A stretch of DNA of 64,000 bases from Aphelocoma coerulescens (GCF_041296385.1 NC_091017.1:78917055-78981054); one strand, 5' to 3'; shown: positions 25,556-37,727, counted from the first letter of the stretch. Numbers and translations: made by a program. Notes: a model not told the origin generated them from the sequence alone.

Positions 25556-25930
25556 GGCCGGGCCGGGCCGGGCCGGGCAGGGCCGGGCAGGGCAGGGCAG
25601 GGCCCGGGAGAAGCGGCCGGGCCGGGCCGGGCCCCGCTCCGGAGCCGCCGCTGCCGCAGCGCGAGCGACACCGGCCGGGCCCGCCCACAACCGCTCTGGC
25701 CCCGCCCCTGCCCGGCTTTAGCCCCGCCCAGCCCCGCGTTGGCCACGCCCGCGGGCCGCTCTAACCCCGCCCCGCCCCCACAGCCCCGCCCCTCCCCGGC
25801 CAGCCCGGCGGGGCGGGGCCAGGGCGCGCGCAGGGGGCGGGGCCGGGCGGGGCCGGGCGGGGCCGGGCGGGGCCGGGCGGGGCCGGGCGGGGCCGGGCGG
25901 GGCCGGGCGGGGCCGGGGTGACCCCCAACC
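25556..25930 (-). promoter_or_regulatory. RAB11FIP5: RAB11FIP5 CpG-island promoter with GC boxes
   Basis: Extremely GC-rich sequence lies directly upstream of the minus-strand start codon. At least four Sp1-type GC boxes (CCCGCCC or CCCCGCCCC) fall between about 25700 and 25795. No TATA box is visible, as expected for a housekeeping CpG-island promoter. The far end (about 25837-25917) is a perfect 10-bp repeat of GGCCGGGCGG. Confidence 0.7.
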
Positions 25931-27980
25931 CCGGGGCCGGGCACACCGGGCCGGTCACACCCGGGGCGGGCACACCGGGGCGGGCACACCGGGCCCGGCA
26001 CACCGGGACGGGCACACCGGGGCGGGCACACCGGGGCGGGCACACCGGGGCGGGCACACCCGGGCCCGGCACACCGGGCCGGTCACACCCGGGGCGGGCA
26101 CACCCGGGCCCGGCACACCGGGACCGGTCACACCGGGGCCGGGCACACCGGGGCCGGGCACACCCGGGCGGGCACACCCGGGGCGGGCACACCCGGGGCG
26201 GGCACACCGGGGCCGGGCACACCGGGCCGGGCACACCGGGGCGGTCACACCGGGGCGGTCACACCGGGGCCGGCACACCGGGGCGGTCACACCGGGGCGG
26301 GCACAGCCGGGGCGGGCACACCCGGGCCGGGCACACCGGGCTGGTCACACCCGGGCGGGCACACCGGGGCGGGCACACCCGGGGCGGGCACACCGGGGCG
26401 GGCACACCCGGGACGGGCACACCGGGGCGGGCACACCCGGGCGGTCACACCGGGGCGGGCACACCCGGGCGGGCACACCCGGGCCGGGCACACCGGGGCG
26501 GGCACACCGGGGCGGTCACACCGGGACCGGTCACACCGGGGCGGGCACACCCGGGCCGGGCACACCGGGGCGGGCACACCGGGGCGGGCACACCCGGGCG
26601 GGCACACCGGGACCGGTCACACCGGGGCGGGCACACCGGGGCGGGCACACCGGGCTGGTCACACCCGGGCGGGCACACCGGGACCGGGCACACCGGGCCG
26701 GGCACACCGGGGCGGGCACACCGGGCTGGGCACACCGGGGCGGTCACACCGGGGCCGGGCACACCCGGGCGGTCACACCGGGGCGGGCACACCCGGGCCA
26801 GGCACACCGGGGCCGGGCACACCGGGGCCGGGCACACCGGGACCGGGCACACCGGGACGGGCACACCCGGGCCGGTCACACCGGGGCCGGGCACACCGGG
26901 GCCGGGCACACCGGGGCGGGCACACCCGGGGCGGGCACACCCGGGCCGGTCACACCCGGGCCGGGCACACCGGGGCGGGCACACCGGGACCGGGCACACC
27001 GGGACCGGTCACACCCGGGCGGGCACACCGGGCTGGTCACACCCGGGCGGGCACACCCGGGGCGGGCACACCGGGGCGGGCACACCGGGGCCGGGCACAC
27101 CGGGACCGGTCACACCCGGGCGGGCACACCGGGGCCGGGCACACCGGGCCGGTCACACCCGGGCGGGCACACCCGGGGCGGGCACACCGGGGCGGGCACA
27201 CCGGGGCCGGGCACACCGGGGCCGGGCACACCCGGGCGGGCACACCCGGGCCGGGCACACCCGGGCCGGGCACACCGGGGCCGGGCACACCCGGGCGGGC
27301 ACACCGGGACCGGGCACACCGGGACCGGTCACACCGGGGCGGGCACACCGGGACCGGGCACACCGGGACCGGTCACACCGGGGCGGGCACACCGGGACCG
27401 GGCACACCGGGGCGGGCACACCGGGGCGGGCACACCCGGGCGGGCACACCGGGGCGGGCACACCGGGACCGGTCACACCGGGGCGGGCACACCCGGGCGG
27501 GCACACCGGGACCGGTCACACCGGGGCGGGCACACCGGGACCGGGCACACCGGGGCGGGCACACCGGGGCGGGCACACCGGGACCGGGCACACCGGGACC
27601 GGTCACACCGGGGCGGGCACACCGGGACCGGGCACACCGGGGCGGGCACACCGGGGCGGGCACACCCGGGCGGGCACACCGGGGCGGGCACACCGGGGCG
27701 GGCACACCGGGACCGGTCACACCGGGCCGGGCACACCGGGGCGGGCACACCGGGGCCGGGCACACCGGGCCGGGCACACCGGGGCGGGCACACCCGGGGC
27801 GGGCACACCGGGGCGGGCACACCGGGCCGGGCACACCGGGGCGGGCACACCGGGGCGGGCACACCCGGGCCGGGCACACCGGGGCGGGCACACCGGGCCG
27901 GGCACACCCGGGGCGGGCACACCGGGCCGGGCACACCGGGCCGGGCACACCGGGGCGGGCACACCGGGGCGGGCACACCC
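25930..27980. repeat. 2-kb GC-rich 15-bp minisatellite
   Basis: More than 130 tandem units of about 15 bp, of the form CACACCGGGGCGGG, with G/C-length variants. The first unit follows directly on the 10-bp GGCCGGGCGG array. Because the unit is mostly a multiple of three, several frames on both strands stay open for hundreds of codons. Confidence 0.95.
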
Positions 27981-28118
27981 GCGTCCCCACAGCCCGGGCA
28001 CCCCGGGCACCGCATCCCCAGCGTGGCCCTGCCTGTCTGTCCCCCAGACCCCGCCACGGGCGTGGTGTGCACGTGTGTGCGAGCACAGGTGTGTCCCTGT
28101 ACATAAAGGAACACACAG

Positions 28119-28550
28119 CTGTGTCTGTGCCCAGGTGTGCCCGTGCCCAGGTGTGTCCATTCCCAGGTGTGCCCGTGCCCAGGTGTGCCCATGCCCAGGT
28201 GTGCCCATTCCCAGGTGTGCCCATTCCCAGGTGTGCCCATGCCCAGGTGTGCCCATTCCCAGCTGTGCCCATTCCCAGCTGTGCCCGTTCCCAGGTGTGT
28301 CCATTACCAGGTGTATCCATTCCCAGGTGTGCCCATTCCCAGGTGTGTCCATGCCCAGGTGTGCCCGTTCCCAGGTGTGCCCGTTCCCAGGTGTGCCCAT
28401 TCCCAGCTGTGCTCGTTCCCAGGTGTGTCCATTCCCAGGTGTGTCCATGCCCAGGTGTGCCCATTCCCAGGTGTATCCATGCCCAGCTGTGCCCGTTCCC
28501 AGGTGTGCCCATTCCCAGGTGTGTCCATGCCCAGGTGTGCCCCTGCCCAC
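28119..28550. repeat. 16-bp minisatellite
   Basis: About 27 units of GTGTGCCCATTCCCAG with a few base variants (CCCGTG, TCCATG). Confidence 0.93.
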
Positions 28551-28971
28551 ACCCCCCACCTGTGTGTGCCCCTGGCTGCCGGACCCCTCCGGGCCACTCT
28601 CCTGTGACCACGCGCACGAGGGAGCAGATTCCCGGTGTCCCCACGGATTATCCCGGTGGCACCGAGCCACGCGCGCCCTTCCCCGTCCCAAGCTTCCCAG
28701 GCCGGGGCAGGTGAGGGACACGAGTGTCCCCGCGGGGGCCCCAATCCCAAGGTCCCATTAAACCCCGTCCGCTGCCCCAGAGCTCCGTCGCTGCCGCCGT
28801 TCCCGGTGCCGGGAGCAAGGTCACGGAGCCGTGCGGGGCGCGGGCGCCGATGCCGCGCTGATAAGGGGTGCCCGGGGCCGCGGGGTCGGAGCCTGCCGTG
28901 CTCAATCGCTCCCATCTCCCGCTCCGGCCCCGCGGCTCCCGGGGCGTCCGTTCCGCTCCAGCGCGGGGACA

Positions 28972-29025
28972 CCGGACGGGCCCTGAGGTCCCTTCCAGCC
29001 CCCACCATTCCGCGGTTCCCGAGTC
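28972..29025 (+). mobile_element. CR1 LINE tail remnant
   Basis: CTGAGGTCCCTTCCAGCCCC then CATTCCGCGGTTCCCGAG, a decayed CR1 terminus. Short, so only moderate support. Confidence 0.5.
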
Positions 29026-29659
29026 CCTTTCCTTGCTTTTGGGGCTCACCCCAAACGCTGCTGACGGGGTGCTGAGCGCAGGTAGAGCCACATTTCACCC
29101 CGAGAAGCCTCCAAGCAAACGCATAAACTGCGGAAAATCCTGTGTTTTCTCCGTTGGGATGTGCTGCCCCAGCCGTATTCAAATACCCCATTAAAATATG
29201 CTTCGTAGGGGAATAAAAAACCTACACTGGGAATTTCTTATCGCCCCTGAGATGCACTAAAATCCAATTATCCCTCCAGTCCAGGGCCTGTTCCCGCTCC
29301 GCCGGCCACCTCTTATCCCTGCTCAGCATCTGCTTTTGATTTTCCCTTCTTTTGATTGTTTTCCCCCACTTTTTTATGCTCTGATTATCTCTCCTCTCAC
29401 CACATCTCCTCCTCTCCGCCACTTCCCATCTTTTACCTCCATAATTGGGATTTTTTCCATCTCCCTTCACCTTCCCTGCCCTGCTCCTATTCATTTCTCT
29501 CTTATTTATTCATCTCTTTGATTTCATGCTCACCTCTGCATTTGATGCATAAGGAGGGGTTTTAATTACCCCTGAAATCAATTACTGTATTTTTTATTCC
29601 ACTCTGGAATCAAAGGGAACTCAGGGATCCTTCGCAGCATCCTCAGCGAGCTGGGCTCA

Positions 29660-29860
29660 GTGAAATTTTGTTTTAATTTTTGCTCCAACTTTAATTTTTG
29701 GCTTTAACTTTTCCTTCAACTTTAATTTTTGCTTTAAATTCAAATTCTGCTTTAGCTTTAATTTCTACTGTAATTTCATTTTTTCCCTCAATTTTAGTTT
29801 CATTTTTTCCTTTCATTTCTCCCTCAACTTTAACTTTTCCTTCAATTTTTAATTAACTTG
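29660..29860. repeat. T-rich irregular repeat
   Basis: Recurring AACTTTAATTTTT / TCAATTTTAGTTT motifs without strict period. Confidence 0.6.
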
Positions 29861-30479
29861 ATTTTTTCTTCCTCCTCCACGGATTCTCCCTCCCCCAGCT
29901 CTCCCTGATGCTCCCCTAAAACGCTGCAGTGACATCATGGATGGGGACTCGTGACAAACCCCACTCCCATCCCAGGAACAAGCAGAAAACAACACAAAAA
30001 CAATGATTTTGCTCTTTTCCTCCCCTTTTGGTCCCAAATCCCGCTCTCCATCCGGGTGGGACCAGCAGCTGCACACCCTGGGAGCTTCCCAGCCTGGAGC
30101 TGCCCCTTGTGGGGATGGGAAAAGATCCTTGTTGGGGCTGCAGAGAAATGGAATTTCCATGGGAGCGAAGGAAAGTGCTGCAGGAATGTCGGGAGCTGCA
30201 CGATGGGATTGGGGGGCTGGGATCCCATTCCCAGAGCTCGTGGGTCCTTTGGAGTCATTTTAGGGTGGTGCTGGGAGCCAGAGAGGGAGCGACTGCACCG
30301 ACAGCCCTGGAGGGAAGGGAAGAGGTGAAGGAAGAGCCAGAGCTGGGAACGCAGAACCTCAAAGGTGTGAGAGGCTGGAAACGACCCCAAAACCCCCAGC
30401 CCTGGGCTGATCCCAGCGTGGGCAGCAGGAAAGGTGGGAATTCTGTCCCTGGGCCCCCTCAGGTGAGAGCCCACCTGCA

Positions 30480-30965
30480 GAGCTGCCCCAGCCCTGGGGC
30501 CAACAGCAGAAGGACGTGGAGCTGCTGGAGAGAGCCCAGAGGAGGCCCCGGAGCTGCTGCAGGGCTGGAGCCCCTCTGCTCTGGAGGCAGCCTGGGAGAG
30601 CTGGGAATGTTCCCCTGGAGAAGGGAAGGAGCCAGGGAGAGCTGGGAGCCCCTTGCAGGGCCTAAAGGGGCTCCAGGAGAGCTGCAGAGGGACTGGGGCC
30701 AAGGGCTGGAGGGCCAGGAGGCAGGGAATGGCTTCCCAGTGGGAAAGGGGAGCTTGGGCTGGGATGTTGGGAAGGAATTGCTGGCTGGGAGGGTGGGGAG
30801 GGGCTGGGCTGGAATTGCCAGAGCAGCTGGGGCTGCCCCTGGATCCCTGGCAGTGCCCAAGGCCAGGCTGGACACTGGGGCTTGGAGCAGCCTGGGACAG
30901 TGGGAGGTGTCCCTGCCCATGGCACTGGATGATCTTTATGGTCCCTTCCATGGTTCCATGGAATC
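30480..30965 (+). mobile_element. CR1 LINE 3' fragment (longest in window)
   Basis: GAGCTGCTGGAGAGAGCCCA, CTGGAGCCCCTCTGCTCTGG, GGCAGGGAATGGCTTCCCAG, GTGCCCAAGGCCAGGCTGG and GATCTTTATGGTCCCTTCCA, a contiguous CR1 3' region. Confidence 0.88.
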
Positions 30966-32689
30966 TTTTCCCCAAGGCTGCACATCCCTGCAAACATTCC
31001 CACCACCATCAAAACACCCCCCAAACCCAGACACATGGCCCGGGACTGACAGCAACACCCAAACTCCACCAGCCCCAGTTTCTCAATTTCTTGGAATCCA
31101 AGCGGCAAAACTCGTGCACATCCATCGGGAAGGGGATGGAGGCCGCTGCCGGCAGTTTCCCGCTGCAGAATCCCAGCTGGCAGCGCAGGGATGCCCGGGA
31201 AGGGAGGAAGGGAGCGCGGGAGGGGTGGGGGTGTGGGGGAAGGGGGCCTGAGCCAAGACAAATAAAGAGTTCAAATGGGAAACGATTAAAACTAAACTAA
31301 AGTCAAATAAATGGAAAGCGGGGGAGATAAGGCGCGGGCGCCCTCGCCGCCTATTTAACATTCATTGGATTGAATAATCAGGCCTCATTATCTCAAATTG
31401 CTGCATATTTGCCCTCAAAATGCTAATTTGAAAGTTGGCTGCGAGCGCCGTCTGCCTATTTTGACTAAAATATGATTTTGCTTCATTGTGCGGCGCTCGT
31501 AGCTCCGGGGGCATTTCCCCTGCGCCAGCCGAACGGGAATCGGCAGAAAGGGAAGGGAAAAATCACCCAACATTTATCAAAAGCTGGCCGGGGAGCAGAG
31601 CGGGGCCCTGCTTTGCGTAGAAATGGCATTTTTAGGCCTCGCAGTGAAATTAAAGCGTTATCAGGCGCTTTTCGGGATGGACACTTTATCGCTCATCTCG
31701 GCAAGGGAAATGGGAGAAATAATTTGCTTTTATTCTGATTGTTTGGCGGAGCGGGGAGGGCTGGAGGCTCCTCCCTCCCCTCTGCCTTCCCTTGCCCCCT
31801 GTCCCCTTCACCCGCCCTTCCAGCGGGCAAAATCGACGCTCTGGGCTTTATCCAGCAGATCCCACATGGAAAATTTGCTCCATTTGATCTCCAGCTGGGA
31901 TTCAGAGCATCAATCCCTCGATGTTATTACCCTTCCTAGAAGTCAATCAATGGATAATAAGGTGGGAATAGGGGCGGGAGCGGCCCCCCCGTTCCCGCCG
32001 GGGATTGGGGTTAGTGAAGGGCGCCGGCTCCGGAATCGCCTCAATCCCGCGTTAGCGATGCCGGGATTCACTCCCGGCTCAGCCCCGGCACTAAAGCCCC
32101 CCCAAAGGACACATTTCTGATGCAGAGCCCAGCCTGGCCCCCCCCGCGCTGTTTGCACAGCAAACTGCAATTGTGTGGGGGATTAAGGGGGCTCCAGGGG
32201 AGGCCAAGGAGCCTTGTTGACAAATCCGGGTGGAAATCCGGCACCATCAATTCCGCGGGCGCCTCTGGATTTGGCAATGACACCGCGTGTGACTTTCCTG
32301 CTGGGCAGATGGAGGGGCGCTGACCCGCCCCGCATCGGGGGGCAGATGGTGAGAAAAGGGGCACCCACAGAGGCGCTGGTGGCCCTGGGGATGCTGCAAC
32401 CCCCCGGAGTGGATTCCAGGGGGAACTCGGAGGAGTTTGGTCCTGCTGTCCCGAAATCAGCATGTGAACGACAAATCTCCCCCTTCCCATCGTCCCCAGC
32501 CCTGCTGTCCCTTGGGACACGTCCCACACCGACACCCAAGGCTCAGCCAGAGCTTGCGTGGCTCCATGGCACCGAGGCACGGAGAGGGGACAGCTCATCA
32601 CCCCCCTTTATCCATTGGGATCAACCTCCGTGATAAACATCCTGGGAAAAACCTCCTGACACTGGGGTGTAGCAGCCCCAGAGTGCTCC

Positions 32690-33135
32690 ATCCCGGTGTG
32701 TCCCATCCCACTGTCCCATCCCAGTATAACCCACCCTGGTGTGTCCCATCCCAGCGTGTCTGACCATGGTGTGTCCCAGCCCACAGGGCTATCCTAGTGT
32801 GTCCCACCCTCACACGTGTGTCCCACCCCATTATGTCCCATCCCCTATGCCAGTATGTCCCAGTCTGGTGTCTCCCAGCCCATTGCACCAGCCCAGAGTG
32901 TCCCACTCTGGTGTGTCCTTTTCTGGTGTGTCCCCTCCCACTGTCCCCATCCTGCTGTCCCATCCCAGTGTCCCCACCTCAGTGACCCCATCCCAGTGTC
33001 CCCACCTCACTGTCCCATCCCTGCTGTCCCCATCCCACTCTCCCCATCCCACTCCCCCCTTCCCACTCTCCCCATCCCACTCTCCCCATCCCACTCCCCC
33101 CTTCCCACTGTCCCATCCCTGCTGTCCCCTCCCGG
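32690..33135. repeat. Degenerate CCCATCCCACTG repeat
   Basis: Loose tandem copies of about 12 bp (TGTCCCATCCCA), becoming purer CCCCATCCCACTCT toward the right end. Confidence 0.7.
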
Positions 33136-33206
33136 TGCCGCCGGGGCGCAGCGCGGTCTGGGATCGCCCTCTGGCGGTCACTGAGGGAACGGCTCCGCCG
33201 GGACCC

Positions 33207-33422
33207 CACTGGGATCTCCTGGGATCCTCACTGGGACCTCACTGGGACCTCACTGGGACCTCCTGGGACCTCACTGGGATCTCCTGGGATCCTCACTGGG
33301 ACCTCACTGGGACCTCACTGGGATCTCCTGGGATCCTCACTGGGATCTCCTGGGACCTCACTGGGACCTCACTGGGATACTCCTGGGACCTCACCAGGAC
33401 CCCCCTGGGACCCTGCCCTGGG
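33207..33422. repeat. 11-bp minisatellite
   Basis: Tandem CTGGGACCTCA / CTGGGATCTCC units in higher-order blocks. Confidence 0.88.
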
Positions 33423-33633
33423 ATCCTCCCCTGCAGCACCTCCCAGTCGGGATCCTCTGAGATCCGCTGCCTGGGAGGCTTTGTAACTGGGATCCCAATA
33501 ACTGGGATCTCTGGATACACTCAGCAGGATCGGCCCTAACTGGCATTCCCAGTAATTAGCAGCCTGTTAATTGGGATGGATGGTGACAGGACCCTCTTTA
33601 TCTGGCAGCTGACTGGAGTTTTGCCAGCTGGGA

Positions 33634-33935
33634 TGTTCCCTAACTGGGATCCCTGCTAACTGGGATGCTCACTAACTGGGATGTTCCCTAACTGGGATCC
33701 CTGCTAACTGGGATGCTCACTAACTGGGATGTTCTCTAACTGGGATCCCTGCTAACTGGGATGCTCACTAACTGGGATGTTCCCTAACTGGGATCCCTGC
33801 TAACTGGGGTGCTCACTAACTGGGATGTTCCCTAACTGGGATCCCTGCTAACTGGGATGCTCACTAACTGGGATGTTCCCTAACTGGGATCCCTGCTAAC
33901 TGGGGTGCTCACTAACTGGGATGTTCCCTAACTGG
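33634..33935. repeat. 48-bp minisatellite with 16-bp subunits
   Basis: About six copies of a 48-bp unit made from three 16-bp variants: AACTGGGATGCTCACT, AACTGGGATGTTCCCT and AACTGGGATCCCTGCT. Confidence 0.93.
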
Positions 33936-34324
33936 GGTGCCCCGGGTCCCTGTGGGTCAGAGATGCTCAGCACTTCAGGTGCCTTTGGAAATCAGACCCA
34001 GATTCTCCAAAAAGCGGGTTTTTTGCTGGAAGTGGCTCCTTCGGCACCTCCAGCATCCGAAGGAGTTTGGGTACAGAGCAGGTCCCAAGCAGAGTGGGAA
34101 GGGCAGGAGAACCCCAGTTCCAAAAGCCCCAAAACAAAATAAGGAAGATTATGGAGGAAAAAAAAATCATCGCTTTTCCTTCAGGTGCGTGGAAAACGCT
34201 TTAAACATTACATACCCCTGCAGCCTCAGTTCCTGAGGGATCCATCCCAGCCCTGGGAAACCCATCCCATTCCTGGGATGGGTTCAAACACAGCCCTGGG
34301 GGGGACCTGTCCCATCCCAGCCCT

Positions 34325-34392
34325 GGGGGACCCTTCCCAGCCCCAGGGGGACCCTTCCCAGCCCCAGGGGGACCCTTCCCAGCACCCAGCTG
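34325..34392. repeat. 21-bp tandem repeat
   Basis: About three copies of GGGGGACCCTTCCCAGCCCC. Confidence 0.85.
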
Positions 34393-35472
34393 CCCAGCTC
34401 TGCTGCAGGACACCCCCAGTCTGGGGTTTGGGGCATATTCTCTCCCGTATCATTCAGCTACAGATGTCATTATTTGCAGAAATTCCTCTGTTGGAGCTCT
34501 CAGCTTCCAAAAGCTCCTGCACAAGGAGTTTCTCGGGTCAGGGAAATCTGCCAGGCTTTAAAAATAGTTTTTTCCTTATTTTTTCTGCCTTTGCACCCTC
34601 GGACAGCCGGGGTGACCTGTGCACGTCCAAGTCCTGCTTGGGAAAAGCTCCCTGGAGCTGGGTCAGGCCTGTGGAGTGAAGCAGTGGAGCTGCATATCTT
34701 GGGATGCTTAAAGGAGGGCTTTGCTCTGCATCCCAAACCCAGGTGTGAGACCTTTAATAACCATAAAAAAAGAGAGGATTTTCTTGGGGGAGGATGTGGA
34801 ATTCCGATAAAATGATCCCACAAGGGACGAGGGTCAGGTCTGGATCCTCCTCAGCCACTTGATGGCAGTGGGTATCCAAACACTTCCCTTTTTTCCAGTC
34901 ATTTCAGCTGAATTGGTGGAAAAGTCCCTTTTTCCTGCAAACTGGAGGTGTCCACGGCCCCCAGTGCAGGGCTGGCAGTCGGATGCAAAGGGATTTTGTG
35001 GGTGAAAGGCTCTGGGAGCCGGGATGGACAGATGGACAATGGACAGATGGACAATGATCAGAGGGAATGCTGCAGGACAGAGATGGGCACAAACCCGAGG
35101 CGGGTCCTGGGGCTCCGGGATCACCCCGAGCCTGTCCAGGGGTCCTGGAGGCTCCGTCCCTCTGCAATCCACACCTGCCCAGACGCCTGGCCCAGGACTA
35201 ATGAGCAGCTTTGTCATTAATTAGCTCAGGAGCCGGAGCCTTGGGCAATTACACCTCAAAATGAGGCAGGAGCCATCCCTGGATTCACATCCCGCTCCTG
35301 GATCCCGGCCTGCTGCAAGGGGACATTGGGTTTGTGGGCAGTGACCCCAATTCCTGCCCTCCCTGCCCCTTGGCTGCACAGCAGCACCTCCCCAAATTTC
35401 TGACACCTCCCTTCCATCTCTCCAGGACAGGAGTCTCCCACCTGGAAAAGAACTGAAGGGTACCGAACAACT

Positions 35473-35752
35473 ACTGGGTACCTCTATCCCCTTTGTGCCC
35501 CAAATCATCCAGATCCCAACCCCACGGATCCCAAATACCACTGGGTCCCAGTATCCCTATTTTAGCCCAATATCAGCCGGATTCCAACCCAATGGATCCC
35601 AGAGAACCACTGGGCACCAACCAGGATCCCCATTTCAGCTCCAGATCATGTGATCCCTATCCCCATGGATCCCAAAGTACCACTGGGCTCCAGTATCCCC
35701 ATTTCGGCCCCATATCATCTGGATCCTGATCCCACAGGTGCTCAGGGATCCT
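35473..35752. repeat. Degenerate tandem repeat of about 70 bp, four units
   Basis: Units begin ACTGGG at 35473, 35540, 35609 and 35682 and share GGATCCC and CCAGTATCCCCAT blocks. The last unit has an inverted partner at 37029-37113. Confidence 0.8.
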
Positions 35753-37028
35753 GATCACCCCCATCCTGGGACCACCCGGCTGTGTGAGGGTTCCTGGGGT
35801 GTTTGCTGAGCTCCATCAGAGGAGAGGAAAAAGGAATAAAAAAGGGAAAGTGCCTCCTATCCAAACACAGCCGAGCCCACCGAGGGCCTGCTGCCTTTTT
35901 ATCTTCCCAAGGCCATAATTAAGACCCAGTAACACCAAATCTGCCGCCCTTTCATCTCTGCCCCCTCCCCAGGGCCTTTACTCACCCCCACCGCAGTGGC
36001 AGCGGGATGGGGTCCCTGTGCTGCTCCAGGGGATGTGGCATCACCCCAGCACGGTGCCCACCGCAGGATTTTATGGATTTTTGGTGCACAGACCCCGCCC
36101 TGGGAGCCTTCACCTGCAGGCTCCGGGCTGGGGGTGCCCCAGTGCCGTGGATCTGGGGGTCCCGGTGTCCATCTCCATCCCCGAGGAGCCGGGAAGCCGC
36201 AGAGCGGGGGATGCTCCTGGCCCGGGCACCGCCCCGTAATGACTTTCCCAGCTCCGGAGCGATGCTCGGGGTCATTCCCACCTTGGAGCGCGGCAGGTTC
36301 TGGGTCTGTCCCTCGGGAGGGCCGAACGAGGGGGCTGCTGTGGCGCAGATGTGGCCCCGGCCCGACTCCCCCGCGCCCCATTTCCTCTCCAATAAAGCCC
36401 CGAGCCCCGGGGGAGGCTTTGACCGGGGCCCGCCCCCCGCCGCGCCGGCCGAGGTGTGACTTTTCCCAGCTCATTAGGAAAACTGCGGGATTTTTAGGAA
36501 TCTCAGACCCTAATGACCATCTGAATCCCATCAGCCGAGCGGGCCGAGCTCGGGGGTGCAAGGAGAGCCCCCCGCCTCTGCCACCGCCACCGGGGCATCC
36601 CTGGGCCTGTCCCGTCCCCTCGCTGGCCCGGGGTGTATTGACCCCCCCAAAAGCAGCTGGGCAGGGGGTGCAGGCTGGGGAGAGAGTTCCGAGTGCCAAG
36701 GGGGACCCCAAGTCTCCCCCGGGAATTTGGTGGCCTTGGGGTGACGCTGGGTGCCCCATGGTGTCCCCTGGGCACCTGGATCCTCCTGCCTGACTAATTC
36801 AGGGCCAATGTCACCCTGTGGGAGGACACGGGGGGGTCTCTGCCCCAGGGGCGGGGGGACATGGGGGGGAAAACCCCAAAGAAAGGCAGGGGAACACGGG
36901 GGGACACCCAGTCAAGGGCAGGGGGACATGGGACAACATCTCACTTGGGGGCAGGGGGCTTGGGGGGCATCATTCCCATCGAGGGTAAGGTGACACAGAG
37001 GGACACCCAGTCAAGGGCAGGGGGACAT

Positions 37029-37113
37029 GGATCCCTGAGCACCTGTGGGATGGGGATCCAGGTGATATGGGGCCGAAATGGGGATACTGGAACACAGTGG
37101 TACTTTGAGATCC
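37029..37113. repeat. Inverted copy of the 35667-35752 repeat unit
   Basis: The reverse complement reads AAAGTACCACTG, CCAGTATCCCCATTTCGGCC, CCATATCACCTGGATCC and ACAGGTGCTCAGGGATCC, matching 35667-35752 at nearly every position. Confidence 0.9.
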
Positions 37114-37149
37114 ACTGAAGGCACAGGGACATGGACGGGAGCAATCAAG

Positions 37150-37395
37150 AGCAGGGGGACACGGAAGGGGACACCCTGTACCGAGGGCAGGGGGCACGGA
37201 AGGGGACACCCTGTACCGAGGGCAGGGGGCACGGCGAGGGGACACCCTGTACCGAGGGCAGGGGGCACGGCGAGGGGACACCCTGTATCGAGGGCAGGGG
37301 GCACGGCGAGGGGACACCCTATAGAGGGCAGGGGGCACGGCGAGGGGACACCCTGTACCGAGGGCAGGGGGCACGGCGAGGGGCCATCCCCGCCG
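37150..37395. repeat. 36-bp minisatellite upstream of Not gene A
   Basis: Six to seven copies of a unit containing GGGGACACCCTGTACCGAGG and GCAGGGGGCACGGCGA. A looser version starts near 36830. It ends about 90 bp before the TATA box. Confidence 0.93.
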
Positions 37396-37482
37396 AGGGC
37401 AGAGGGCCAAGGAGGGGACGCGGAGCGGGTGCCGGGCGGGGCGGGGGCGGTGCCGCGGTCCCGCCCCGGTGCCCCCGGGCCC

Positions 37483-37488
37483 TATAAA
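37483..37488 (+). promoter_or_regulatory. TATA box of Not gene A
   Basis: TATAAA in the context CCCTATAAAGGCGCGG, 37 bp upstream of the ATG. A start site about 30 bp downstream would leave a 5' UTR of only a few bases. Gene B shares this arrangement. Confidence 0.75.
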
Positions 37489-37519
37489 GGCGCGGGCGGC
37501 GCTGCCCCGCGGCCCCGCG

Positions 37520-37727
37520 ATGCCGCCCCCGGCCCCGGCCCCGGCGCCCCCCGCCCGCCCCGGCCGCTCCTTCACCATCGCGGCGCTGCTGGGCCGCGCC
37601 TCGCCCCCCCCGCCGGCCCCGCCGCCGCTCTGGGGGTGCCCCCCGGCCCCCGGGCCGCCGCTGCCGCCGCTCTGCGCCCCCGGCTGCGGGGTCCCCCCCG
37701 CCTGGGCCGCCCGGCTCGGGGCTACAG
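37520..37727 (+). CDS. NOTO: Not gene A exon 1
   Basis: Encodes 69 residues plus one base. It starts at the ATG 37 bp after the start of the TATA box and ends at a GTACCG donor. The sequence is Pro/Ala-rich with the eh1-like FTIAALL at residues 18-24. Confidence 0.88.

Larger units (their letters stand above)
28551..37430. other. Intergenic region between RAB11FIP5 and Not gene A
   Basis: No gene was supported. Contents are a short CR1 tail (about 28972-29025), a T-rich irregular repeat (29660-29860), a CR1 fragment (30480-30965), AT-rich unique DNA (31300-31960) that looks like conserved regulatory sequence, and a run of minisatellites (32690-33935, 34325-34392, 35473-35752, 37150-37395). 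Confidence 0.7.

Noticed and set aside
27373..28721. Long minus-strand Cys/Pro/Arg-rich and Trp/His-rich open frames
   Set aside because: Complementary shadow of the same minisatellites.
25918..28761. 947-codon open frame rich in Gly, Thr, Pro, His and Arg
   Set aside because: It coincides with the 15-bp and 16-bp minisatellites, several frames are open on both strands, and it has no recognisable domain or splice context. The open frame follows from unit lengths that keep frame.
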